This document shows positions 16,770 to 22,076 of a stretch of 34,268 nucleotides of DNA, piece by piece; position 1 is the stretch's first letter, and each line of letters starts with the position of its first letter. The DNA lies in contig JAQTSI010000008.1 in NCBI GenBank assembly GCA_028711365.1, forward strand, positions 1-34,268, in the 5' to 3' direction. The stretch comes from Methylococcaceae bacterium (lineage in GTDB: Bacteria > Pseudomonadota > Gammaproteobacteria > Methylococcales > Methylococcaceae). Under the pieces are notes generated by a model. That model was not told where the DNA came from and did not search any database. It saw nothing but the letters and a program-made list of their open reading frames with translations. The position numbers were made by a program, and so were the translations under genes.

Positions 16770-17987
16770 ATGTCGGTATTGAGCGGCAAGAAAGTGTTTA
16801 TTCTGGTGGGGGCGGCGCTTTTCGTCCTGCTGGCCGTTCTGCTGGGACCCAAACCCATGCCGGTGGATGTCGGAAAACTGGGCAGGGGGCCGTTGCAGAT
16901 CACCGTCGAGAGCGAGGGGCGCACCCGGATCAAGAATATTTATGCCATCTCGGCGCCGGTCGCCGGGCGTCTGTTGCGAAGTCCGTTGAAAGCAGGCGAT
17001 GCCGTCGAGGCCGGGAAAACCGTCTTGGCGAGAATCGATCCGCCCATTCCGGAGTTCCTGAACTCCCGCACCTTGGCCGAACGCAAGGCCAAAGTCGAAT
17101 CGGCCGTGGCACTGTGCGAACTGGCCAAGGCCGAAGTCACTCGCGCCAGGGCCGCCCTCGATTTCTCGCGGGCCGAGTTGGCGCGCAATCAAGCTTTGGT
17201 GGTCAAGCGGCTGGTGGCGCCTCAAGTCCTGGAACAGGCGCAGTTGGCGGTTCGCACCAAGGAGGCGGAATTGGCGGTGGCCGAAATGACGCGGAAGTCG
17301 CGCGAGGCGGAACTGGAGATGTCACGCGCCTTGCTCATGCCCACCAAAGCCGCCGTCACCGGTTCCGGTGGAGGAAATCTGATCGAACTGATCGCGCCGA
17401 TCAGCGGAAAGGTGCTGAGGGTGCTGGAAGAGAGCGAGGGTCTCGTCGCCGTGGGTAAACCCCTGTTGGAGATAGGCGATCCCACCGATCTGGAGGTTCT
17501 GGTCGAGATGCTGTCGGAGAACGCCGCCAAGGTGAGGGTAGGGCAGGAGGTTCGTATCTTGAGATGGGGGGGCAAAACCCTGAAGGGCCGCGTTCGTCGG
17601 ATCGAGCCTTATGGATTCATCAAGATATCGGCTCTAGGCATCGAAGAACAGCGTGTCAATGTGTTGATCGACTTCGATGAGCCGATCGAAAACTGGCACA
17701 CCATGGAGCATGGCTATCGAGTCGATGTGCAAGTGGTCATTTGGGAACACAACGACGTGCTCAAGATCCCCATGGGCGCCTTGTTCCGGGACGGCAACGA
17801 ATGGGCCGCTTACCGCATCTCGGACCACAGGGCGCAGATGCTCCCTGTCAAAATCGGGCAATCCACTAATCAGGAGGCTGAGGTGGTCAGCGGTTTATCC
17901 GAATCCGATCAGGTCATTCTGCACCCCAGCGACCGCCTGCGCAGTGGGGATCTGGTGATGGACCGGCTGGAAATGGAAAACCGCTAA
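16770..17987 (+). CDS. HlyD/MacA-type periplasmic adaptor of the ABC exporter
   Basis: The 405-residue protein starts with an uncleaved-type membrane anchor (VFILVGAALFVLLAVLLGP). Next come the first half of a biotinyl-lipoyl-like domain (IYAISAPVAGRLLRSPLKAGDAVEAGKTVLARID), a long alpha-helical hairpin (about 90-190, many Ala/Glu/Arg heptads) and the second half (IELIAPISGKVLRVLEESEG). Beta-barrel and membrane-proximal domains complete it. These membrane-fusion proteins bridge an inner-membrane pump to an outer-membrane TolC-like duct. It is the last gene of the collinear cluster and follows its permease by 26 nt. No clear hairpin plus T-run follows the stop; the nearest structure is the long inverted repeat at 18063-18148. 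Confidence 0.85.
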   Translation: MSVLSGKKVFILVGAALFVLLAVLLGPKPMPVDVGKLGRGPLQITVESEGRTRIKNIYAISAPVAGRLLRSPLKAGDAVEAGKTVLARIDPPIPEFLNSRTLAERKAKVESAVALCELAKAEVTRARAALDFSRAELARNQALVVKRLVAPQVLEQAQLAVRTKEAELAVAEMTRKSREAELEMSRALLMPTKAAVTGSGGGNLIELIAPISGKVLRVLEESEGLVAVGKPLLEIGDPTDLEVLVEMLSENAAKVRVGQEVRILRWGGKTLKGRVRRIEPYGFIKISALGIEEQRVNVLIDFDEPIENWHTMEHGYRVDVQVVIWEHNDVLKIPMGALFRDGNEWAAYRISDHRAQMLPVKIGQSTNQEAEVVSGLSESDQVILHPSDRLRSGDLVMDRLEMENR

Positions 17988-18199
17988 TTTATCTCGCTGC
18001 ACGGGATTGCCGCGCCAAGGATTGGGTCCAAAATAATTTCCCGAAATTAACATTCGTGGTTCCGGCAAGGATCGCCAGAACCTGGGCTCCAGGGATGGCG
18101 TGGCCATCGAGTGTCCATGCAGCCTGGATACCGGCGATCCTTGCCGGTATAACGGTGCTTTGAACGAAAGTGCCGTTTGATCAATCAGGGAAGTTGTTT
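17988..18199. other. Intergenic stretch after the exporter operon
   Basis: No gene is visible between the adaptor stop and the small membrane-peptide frame on the other strand. The only notable content is the palindromic element at 18063-18148. The DNA has no run of T residues that would make a simple terminator. Confidence 0.5.
18063..18148. repeat. Long palindromic (REP/dispersed-repeat-like) element
   Basis: Perfect 15-bp inverted arms, CCGGCAAGGATCGCC at 18063-18077 and GGCGATCCTTGCCGG at 18134-18148, enclose 56 bases. The interior holds smaller hairpins of its own (CCTGG-gct-CCAGG and ATGGC-gtg-GCCAT). The tail CCGGCGATCCTTGCCGGTATAACG has the look of dispersed intergenic palindromes seen in many proteobacterial genomes, but only one copy is in this window, so dispersal is inferred. 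It could also help terminate the upstream operon. Confidence 0.55.
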
Positions 18200-18307
18200 T
18201 CAGCCATATCCCAAGTCCCGTGAAACGCCCGCCATCATGAAGGAAATGGCGACTACGATGATGGCAACATCGGGAATGTTAAGGAAAATGTCGGGAATGC
18301 TGATCAT
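18200..18307 (-). CDS. Possible small membrane peptide, 35 aa
   Basis: ATG at 18305-18307 to TGA at 18200-18202 encodes a very hydrophobic peptide (MISIPDIFLNIPDVAIIVVA, then ISFMMAGVSRDLGYG). One membrane span is likely. The upstream ribosome-binding site is weak and I recognise no family. It lies beside a decayed-looking stretch and may itself be a remnant. Confidence 0.25.
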   Translation of the reverse strand: MISIPDIFLNIPDVAIIVVAISFMMAGVSRDLGYG

Positions 18308-18340
18308 GATGTAGACCCTGCTAAGGAAGACATAGGTTCA

Positions 18341-18577
18341 TCAAACCATCATGCTGGGAATGTTGAATCCGAAGATGATCTCGATAGGGATCGGCATGAT
18401 GGCTTGATGGATCGAGAAGATTGCTATGCCGATCGACGCGATCATGAAATGAATCGGTCTCTTCGTCTGTTTGATCGGCACGACCAAGCCGCGTCCAACG
18501 ATTGAACCGTACCCCCACTGGCCGATCGATGCCAGGGGCAAACATTGACCATTAAACTGCCAATCGCGAGCGTCCAA
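18341..18577 (-). pseudogene. Possible remnant of a DUF3309-like small membrane protein
   Basis: A 78-codon frame contains the stretch LPLASIGQWGYGSIVGRGLV. It loosely follows the LPxWxxSxxWGYxPSGGLGLV core that I associate with the small DUF3309 membrane proteins. What follows does not keep the family's simple hydrophobic tail and the sequence before it does not look like its N-terminus, so I read this as a decayed copy rather than a working gene. The resemblance is short and could be chance. Confidence 0.25.
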
Positions 18578-18772
18578 TGGATGCCCAAAGTTCGCCCTAA
18601 CCGGACACTCGGCATGCGCCTTTCATTTCATTCGAGCGACAGCTTTCAGGATCCCCTAGTAATTCCATATCTTGGCTAACGAAGGTGTAGAAAAAACAAT
18701 TTCTGGCGGTGTTAACGGATGCAATTGTTTGATTTATATAGGCTGACATTGCAATAAAAAAGATTTTCTACA

Positions 18773-18819
18773 GCCTCAACGCAAAGCTCAACGGAGTCCG
18801 CTGGAGCGTTGGATTAGGC
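18773..18819 (-). repeat. attC-like site, short (after antitoxin-like gene F)
   Basis: On the minus strand it runs from GCCTAAT (18819-18813) to GTTGAGGC (18780-18773), with CAACGC pairing to GCGTTG and an imperfect inner stem (CAGCGGA with TCCGTTG). At 47 bases it is shorter than usual and both outer boxes carry changes from consensus. The stop codon of the upstream cassette gene (18788-18790) lies inside it. Confidence 0.5.
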
Positions 18820-19012
18820 TGGTTGATGTTTTTGCTACTTCCAGCAAGTACCGAAGCGCTTTGTTGACCGCTTCATCATTAGGAAAAGCTTCTGCAATAT
18901 CAGGCTCAAGGAACATCACATTGGTTTCTGCCTTGATTCTGTTCGCATATTTGCCGCGTACAATCTCACCGAAATCTGACCGCTTATACTCTGGTCGAAC
19001 TTCATCTGTCAT
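18788..19012 (-). CDS. Small antitoxin-like cassette protein (copy F), paralogue of 21338-21577
   Basis: The 74-residue product shares a clear core with the gene at 21338-21577: EY-x(3)-DF-x(2)-(I/A)VRGKY, NV(M/V)(F/V)LEPD(I/V)A-x-AF, (N/Q)(D/N)-x-EAVN(K/Q)ALR-x-(L/M)L. I know this as a common family of small conserved hypothetical proteins in proteobacteria and cyanobacteria, often next to short toxin-like genes, so an antitoxin role is inference. The last ten codons (SLIQRSSGLR) are read from the attC-like site and match the equivalent tail of its paralogue. It is the last cassette of the array; no partner gene is visible beside it. Confidence 0.65.
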   Translation of the reverse strand: MTDEVRPEYKRSDFGEIVRGKYANRIKAETNVMFLEPDIAEAFPNDEAVNKALRYLLEVAKTSTSLIQRSSGLR

Positions 19013-19098
19013 TTAATTAAATACTGCTGCACCAGCCGCGCAAGACTCGATAGGGGGGCTAGCCCTTGCCCGACAGGGACTTTCACCCTGCAAGAAAC

Positions 19099-19115
19099 GC
19101 CGAGCTTTGCTCGGC
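19099..19115. repeat. Perfect hairpin adjacent to the attC at 19117
   Basis: GCCGAGC (19099-19105), loop ttt, GCTCGGC (19109-19115): a 7-bp perfect stem with a 3-nt loop. It sits at the cassette junction, at the 5' end of the following cassette. It may attenuate read-through between cassettes, though no T-run follows on the minus strand. Confidence 0.45.
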
Positions 19116-19116
19116 A

Positions 19117-19207
19117 CAATAACGCTCACGATCAGCGCCCCGCGCCACGAAACCCGAAAATACCAAGCCGCTTCGTGGCGCGGGTGCGCTGGAACAGTTT
19201 GTCAGGC
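19117..19207 (-). repeat. attC site, long and well folded (after cassette E)
   Basis: On the minus strand the site opens with GCCTGAC (19207-19201) and closes with GTTATTG (19123-19117). The folded arms are excellent: CAGCGC plus CCCGCGCCACGAA at 19133-19151 pairs with TTCGTGGCGCGGG-T-GCGCTG at 19172-19191. That is 19 base pairs with a single bulged base and a 20-nt loop, as expected for a single-stranded recombination hairpin with an extrahelical base. The segment from R'' through GTTCCAGCGCACC is nearly the same as in the attC at 21305-21372. Confidence 0.7.
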
Positions 19208-19429
19208 GGCTCTTAAAATGAGCTCTTCAGTCAAAATAGGAAGTTCCACAGGGGCAAAAAACGATTCAGGGTATAAATAGTCTTCCCCCGATTCATCAAT
19301 GATGCGAACTTGTCCGTGTTTTGCGGCATCTTCGTCGGGTAAAACTTCATAAAGCTTTCTCAGCTCCAAAGATGCGGCATAGTCATCGTTTTTGACACAA
19401 ACAACAAAAGAATGATTTGACATGTTCAT
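19202..19429 (-). CDS. Conserved small cassette protein (second gene of coupled pair E)
   Basis: The 75-residue product (VVCVKNDDYAASLELRKLYE, then LPDEDAAKHGQVRIIDESGE and DYLYPESFF) belongs to a widespread family of short conserved hypothetical proteins that I recognise by this pattern but cannot name. It is acidic and probably cytosolic. Its ATG overlaps the TAA of the upstream gene by one base (TAATG at 19429), so the two are translationally coupled. Its own stop lies inside the R'' box of the attC at 19117-19207. A second ATG two codons in (19423) is an alternative start. A toxin-antitoxin-like or regulatory pair is a reasonable guess from size, coupling and cassette location, without direct evidence. 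Confidence 0.7.
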   Translation of the reverse strand: MNMSNHSFVVCVKNDDYAASLELRKLYEVLPDEDAAKHGQVRIIDESGEDYLYPESFFAPVELPILTEELILRAA

Positions 19430-19662
19430 TAATCCAGATAGCGTTTAATTTTAGGTTCACGTTTGCCAATGCCTGTGGCTTCATACCAGTGAATCTCAGC
19501 AAGGCGTATTGTCCCATCCGATAGGCGCACTGAGGCAATGCCTTTTCGCTTTCTCCAATTGCCGATTCCATATTGCTTCCGAAGTCGGCCAACTTCTCGA
19601 ATCTCAGAGCCATGGGCGAAGGTTTCTGCGTTTTGAATCTCGCCCAGAACTTCAAAAAACAT
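19429..19662 (-). CDS. Conserved small basic cassette protein (first gene of coupled pair E)
   Basis: The 77-residue, strongly basic protein has a conserved-looking core (GSEIREVGRLRKQYGIGNWR, KRKGIASVRLSDGTIRLAEI and HWYEATGIGKREPKIKRYLD). I recognise this as a common small hypothetical family that often precedes the gene type found immediately downstream here. Many Arg/Lys residues suggest nucleic-acid or ribosome contact (inference). A short AGGG lies upstream of the ATG at 19662. Its stop overlaps the start of the next gene. The 190 nt upstream carry no gene, only the hairpin at 19775-19804, and may hold the cassette's own promoter. Confidence 0.7.
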   Translation of the reverse strand: MFFEVLGEIQNAETFAHGSEIREVGRLRKQYGIGNWRKRKGIASVRLSDGTIRLAEIHWYEATGIGKREPKIKRYLD

Positions 19663-19774
19663 AGTAGCCCTGTTAGCCGATTAAGTTGATTGCCTAATTT
19701 TGAATTGAGCGGTCGCTTCGGGGGAGAAAGCCGGGGTTGCATGGCTTTTGCTCTTTAACTTTTCCCCCTACCAC

Positions 19775-19804
19775 GGCGGATTGTCGCTTCGTTTCGAATC
19801 CGCC
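19775..19804. repeat. Hairpin in the leader of the cassette E gene pair
   Basis: GGCGGATT (19775-19782) and AATCCGCC (19797-19804) form an 8-bp perfect stem with a 14-nt loop. It lies between the junction at 19847-19928 and the start of the coupled gene pair. A role as terminator of the previous cassette or leader structure cannot be decided from sequence. Confidence 0.4.
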
Positions 19805-19846
19805 TTACGAGTTACGAGTTGCCCGACCTGGCTCGTTCCTCACGCG

Positions 19847-19928
19847 ATCTAACCATATTCGTTAGGCCAGTTTGTTGGTTAGACATGTTGGCGGGCGTTC
19901 TTCACCTTAACCTTGCGCGGGCTTAGAC
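19847..19928 (-). repeat. Rearranged attC region with a cluster of recombination boxes
   Basis: Minus-strand order: GTCTAAG (19928-19922, holding the upstream gene's TAA), GTCTAAC (19884-19878), GCCTAAC (19867-19861), GTTAGAT (19853-19847). The last three lie within 38 bases, with 10- and 7-nt spacers, and no long stem connects the outer boxes. It looks like one or more attC sites that lost their central hairpins, possibly after imprecise recombination. Confidence 0.45.
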
Positions 19929-20194
19929 TCGTACTTTTCCTGTTCCACCACATGCAGTACATATGGCCTCGCTAATATGCTCTTCTCTATATTCCCCAAC
20001 AGCCTTCCTGCAATAATCGCAGGAGTACGTTCCATACAATAATTTCCAAGGTCCCTGTGTAGACATGCCGGTACCGCCACAATGAGCGCAATCTATATGT
20101 TGCTTCTGGAATGCCCTGAAACAGGATACCCACAATGAGGGCAAGGTGCTGCAACATCTGAAATGCAACCAGCGCACTCGGGGCATGTTATCAA
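19923..20194 (-). pseudogene. Frameshifted double zinc-ribbon cassette gene
   Basis: Two zinc-binding halves lie in different frames. From a TTG at 20194 one frame gives LITCPECAGCISDVAAPCPH, then CGYPVSG, a classic CxxC...CPHCG zinc ribbon, and stops at 20093. The second half, AFQKQHIDCAHCGGTG...CDYC...ICTACGGTGKVRV, has DnaJ-type CxxCxGxG knuckles. It sits in another frame that is open back to 20186 and ends at 19923. The two join naturally near 20115-20122, so a single-base insertion or deletion (or a sequencing error) most likely splits one original protein of about 85-90 residues. The frame reading MPRVRW from 20186 is therefore only the out-of-frame leader of the second half. The stop overlaps an R''-like box, making this a cassette gene. 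Function unknown. Confidence 0.65.
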
Positions 20195-20224
20195 GCCATA
20201 TATTCGCTCTTATTGAATGCTGCT

Positions 20225-20290
20225 GCCTAACGTAAAGGTGAGGGGCGTGGAGCGAGCGGCAGCGCCGTTTGCGGAGCGTCCCTCTCGACC
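20225..20290 (-). repeat. attC-like site after the oxidoreductase cassette
   Basis: The R' box GTTAGGC (minus strand, 20231-20225) is perfect. GAGGGGCG (20240-20247) pairs with CGTCCCTC (20277-20284) over 8 bp with one G.U pair, and inner GC-rich repeats (GGAGCG twice) follow. The R'' box next to the gene's stop is not recognisable, so the site is probably damaged on that side. Confidence 0.5.
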
Positions 20291-20866
20291 CTAGAGTCCG
20301 CGCCGACCAAGCTCACGCACCGATGTCAGGAACGCAGCTAGAGTCTCTGGCGTGGCGTCTTTGGCACGGTAGAGTGCTTTGCGGCGCACCGGACGGAAGC
20401 CACAGTGGCGCAACACCGCACGAGATACCCACCGCCAGAATAGATCGCCGCGAAAGAGCCAGCCAGCAAGCTGTGGTGAATTCTGCGTGTAGAGCACCCG
20501 GGCCGACCGGCCGGAAAGCAGCGGCTCCACATAAGGAAACCGCGCGTGATATCGCATTGCAAAGCCGGGGAGAAATACCCGGTCGATATAGCCCTTAAGA
20601 AGAGCCGGGGCGCTCCACCACCAGTTTGGCGAGACTACGACAAGATGCTCGCACCATTTGATGAGGTCTTGCTGTTGCGCGATGTCCGGCTCCAGGGGTT
20701 TCAGGCTGTGGAAGCCGCCGCGCAAGACGAGATCGAACTGAAGCGCTCTCAGCGCGACGCTGCGTACTTCGTGCCCCTCTTCTTGTGCGCCAGCGAGGTA
20801 CGCCGCCGCTATGGCATCGGAGAGACTGCCTTCGTCCGGATGGGCGTTTAGAAGAAAGATTCGCAT
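20291..20866 (-). CDS. NAD(P)H:quinone-oxidoreductase-like flavodoxin-fold protein
   Basis: The 191-residue product starts MRIFLLNAHPDEGSLSDAIA, the FMN/FAD-binding opening of the flavodoxin_2 (NQO1/MdaB/KefF-like) family. The family's second signature, LVVVSPNWWWSAPALLKGYIDRVFLPGFA, is complete at about residues 75-105. Relatives are soluble FAD or FMN enzymes that reduce quinones by two electrons. LYTQNSP and the tail VLRHCGFRPVRRKALY fit the same fold. It is the largest cassette of the array and the only one with a clear metabolic assignment; quinone detoxification or redox stress protection is likely. The ATG at 20866 begins the conserved strand directly. The upstream ribosome-binding site is weak, as often in cassettes. 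Confidence 0.85.
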   Translation of the reverse strand: MRIFLLNAHPDEGSLSDAIAAAYLAGAQEEGHEVRSVALRALQFDLVLRGGFHSLKPLEPDIAQQQDLIKWCEHLVVVSPNWWWSAPALLKGYIDRVFLPGFAMRYHARFPYVEPLLSGRSARVLYTQNSPQLAGWLFRGDLFWRWVSRAVLRHCGFRPVRRKALYRAKDATPETLAAFLTSVRELGRRGL

Positions 20867-20891
20867 ACGGTCCGGTCGTTGAACTGGTGCC

Positions 20892-20908
20892 GTCTAACGT
20901 TGTTAGGC
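20892..20908 (-). repeat. Collapsed attC (R''-R' boxes only)
   Basis: On the minus strand GCCTAAC is followed after three bases by GTTAGAC, both perfect consensus boxes, with the central hairpin of a normal attC missing. The stop of the lipoprotein gene (20910-20912) lies immediately before it, exactly where an attC should start. Confidence 0.55.
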
Positions 20909-20909
20909 A

Positions 20910-21278
20910 TTACTTAAAGGCACTTTGAATAACGAAACCGAAGTGCGGGGTGGGATTGCTTACAATAATCTGATCCCCCGTCGACTTTTCAATAACATAT
21001 CCATCAAATATTTTTTCCTGGCCCCCTTGTAGGTTGCCGTAGACTTTCACTTTCTCGTCGGGAGAAAGATTCAATTTCTTATGTTCTAGCAACTTTGCCC
21101 TAACAAAAATTGAGCCGGTATTGTCTGCCAGAGTAAAACCATTTTGTTCAAGTTGGGTCACCGTCCCTTCGATTGTGCTTACCGGTGGTAATGCCAAATT
21201 CTTGATGGGTGTCGTGCCAGCGCAGCCACTTGTTATCAAAATAACCCCGGCCAATAGATACAAATAGCGAGTCTTCAT
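20910..21278 (-). CDS. Small OB-fold-like lipoprotein in a cassette
   Basis: The 122-residue product has a lipoprotein signal peptide with lipobox ITSGC (MKTRYLYLLAGVILITSGCA). After it comes a short beta-rich domain: IEGTVTQLEQNGFTLADNTG, SIFVRAKLLEHKKLNLSPDE, KVKVYGNL, DGYVIEKST. This pattern resembles the bacterial OB-fold (YgiW/DUF5666-like) proteins, which act in the periplasm and may bind small ligands. Localisation at the inner or outer membrane face is inferred from the lipobox; residue +2 is Ala, not Asp, so outer-membrane sorting is likely. The ATG at 21278 is preferred; a TTG at 21284 is in frame two codons earlier. An AAGGA lies upstream. Confidence 0.75.
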   Translation of the reverse strand: MKTRYLYLLAGVILITSGCAGTTPIKNLALPPVSTIEGTVTQLEQNGFTLADNTGSIFVRAKLLEHKKLNLSPDEKVKVYGNLQGGQEKIFDGYVIEKSTGDQIIVSNPTPHFGFVIQSAFK

Positions 21279-21304
21279 TTCCAATGTATCCTTTTCGTTG
21301 ATAT

Positions 21305-21372
21305 GCCTAACGCCTGCGTTCAGCGCCCGGCGCGGCTTTATTGCGCTGGTGCGCTGGAACGGTTTGTTAGGC
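21305..21372 (-). repeat. attC site, complete (after antitoxin-like cassette A)
   Basis: On the minus strand it opens with GCCTAAC (21372-21366) and closes with GTTAGGC (21311-21305), both perfect boxes 68 bases end to end. CAGCGC pairs with GCGCTG as the arm next to the boxes, with a GC-rich centre. The stop codon of the upstream gene (21338-21340) lies inside the site. The left half matches the attC at 19117-19207 closely. Confidence 0.75.
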
Positions 21373-21577
21373 TAGATGTTTGTTTGGCGAATTGGAGCAT
21401 TGCTCTTAATGCTTGGTTGACGGCTTCTGCATTTTGGAAAGCAGCGGCAACATCCGGTTCGAGAACAACGACATTCGAGCTTTCGAGGTATTGTTTGTAG
21501 TACTTGCCCCGTACAGCCTTGGAAAAATCGAAGTTATATTCCGATCGAAGCTCGTCTTGTAATTCTTCAGGATTCAT
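21338..21577 (-). CDS. Small antitoxin-like cassette protein (copy A)
   Basis: The 79-residue product (MNPEELQDELRSEYNFDFSK, AVRGKYYKQYLESSNVVVLE, PDVAAAF, EAVNQALRAML) is a clear paralogue of the protein at 18788-19012. The ATG at 21577 is set by GAGAGGAAA upstream; an in-frame TTG at 21637 would add 20 residues without family character. About the last eleven codons, SLTNRSSAPAQ, are encoded by the attC site. A short coiled-coil gene lies 53 nt upstream on the same strand, so the two may form a unit such as a toxin-antitoxin module. That is inference from size and pairing only. Confidence 0.7.
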   Translation of the reverse strand: MNPEELQDELRSEYNFDFSKAVRGKYYKQYLESSNVVVLEPDVAAAFQNAEAVNQALRAMLQFAKQTSSLTNRSSAPAQ

Positions 21578-21630
21578 AAGATTTCCTCTCGTGAGCAGTC
21601 GCAGGTCTGGCGCTGATAATGCGGACCTCG

Positions 21631-21777
21631 CTAGCACTTTCTGTATGGGACACCACCAGAGGTTTCTAGGCTCGTGATTCGGATGGCTAGTTCGCTTAGC
21701 TTGCCTTCGATACGATCTTGACCGGCTCTTAAGGCGCGCAGAGGTTCGAGAACAAGATTTTCGACGTCTTCGGTCAT
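21631..21777 (-). CDS. Short coiled-coil protein, 48 aa, probably truncated
   Basis: The ATG at 21775-21777 has a good AAGGA seven bases upstream. The product (MTEDVENLVLEPLRALRAGQ, DRIEGKLSELAIRITSLETS, then GGVPYRKC) matches the start of a familiar family of short coiled-coil proteins that begin NLVLEHLRxIR and continue for another 30-60 residues. Here the heptad pattern stops at SLE and an unrelated tail follows, so the gene seems cut near its middle. It is the first gene of the array on the minus strand. Confidence 0.6.
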   Translation of the reverse strand: MTEDVENLVLEPLRALRAGQDRIEGKLSELAIRITSLETSGGVPYRKC

Positions 21778-21840
21778 GGCGTTTCCTTTTTGGCTTTGCG
21801 GATGGGGTTGGGTTGGGGATTTGTGGGTGCTTCTAGCTTA

Positions 21841-22050
21841 CTACGACTGTAACTTACCCAACAGCAATCTCCTCCCTGCCCAATCCTCGAACGCCGCCAT
21901 CCTTTCGCTCTCCCGTTTGCCGGCTTCGATCCATTCCAACATGGCCGGGTACTCGAGCCCCTGGTTCACAGAGTCCTGCCCTGAGATTCCGGCTTCCAGT
22001 CGATAAGTATGGAAACGCAAGGCAACCGGCGCATACATCGCATCCAAAAA
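21841..22050 (-). pseudogene. Truncated glutathione S-transferase (C-terminal fragment)
   Basis: The encoded stretch DAMYAPVALRFHTYRLEAGI...YPAMLEWIEAGKRES is the conserved C-terminal helical core of bacterial glutathione S-transferases (pattern D-A-M-x-A-P-V-x-x-R-F-x-T-Y ... P-A-M-x-E-W). Only about 67 residues remain. The frame upstream (MKKTMERECQFPDRLN...) has no GST character and the thioredoxin-like N-terminal domain is absent. The break lies next to a 9-bp perfect hairpin at 22077-22097 and at the upstream edge of the cassette array, so rearrangement around the array probably destroyed the gene. Confidence 0.65.
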
Positions 22051-22076
22051 ATAGTGCTGGCATCGATCTGATGTCA

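Larger units (their letters stand above)
18773..21777 (-). mobile_element. Integron-type gene-cassette array lacking a visible integrase (CALIN-like)
   Basis: Six cassette units read on the minus strand. Each ends at an attC-like site or at a recognisable remnant of the R'' (RYYYAAC) and R' (GTTRRRY) boxes, and their stop codons fall inside or within a few bases of the R'' box. This is the defining geometry of integron cassettes. From upstream to downstream the units are: a short coiled-coil protein plus antitoxin-like gene (attC at 21305-21372); an OB-fold lipoprotein (collapsed site at 20892-20908); an oxidoreductase (site at 20225-20290); a frameshifted zinc-ribbon gene (boxes at 19847-19928); a two-gene unit (attC at 19117-19207); and a second antitoxin-like gene (site at 18773-18819). 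No tyrosine-recombinase integrase or attI is visible on either side in the window. The array replaces normal gene order between the exporter operon and a truncated GST gene. Confidence 0.75.

Noticed and set aside
19383-19742. Longer minus-strand frame overlapping both genes of the coupled pair
   Set aside because: It is in a different frame from two conserved small proteins, has no family character, and would need to replace both.
20269-20851. Plus-strand open frames opposite the oxidoreductase cassette
   Set aside because: They overlap a minus-strand gene with two full flavodoxin_2 signatures and encode no recognisable product.
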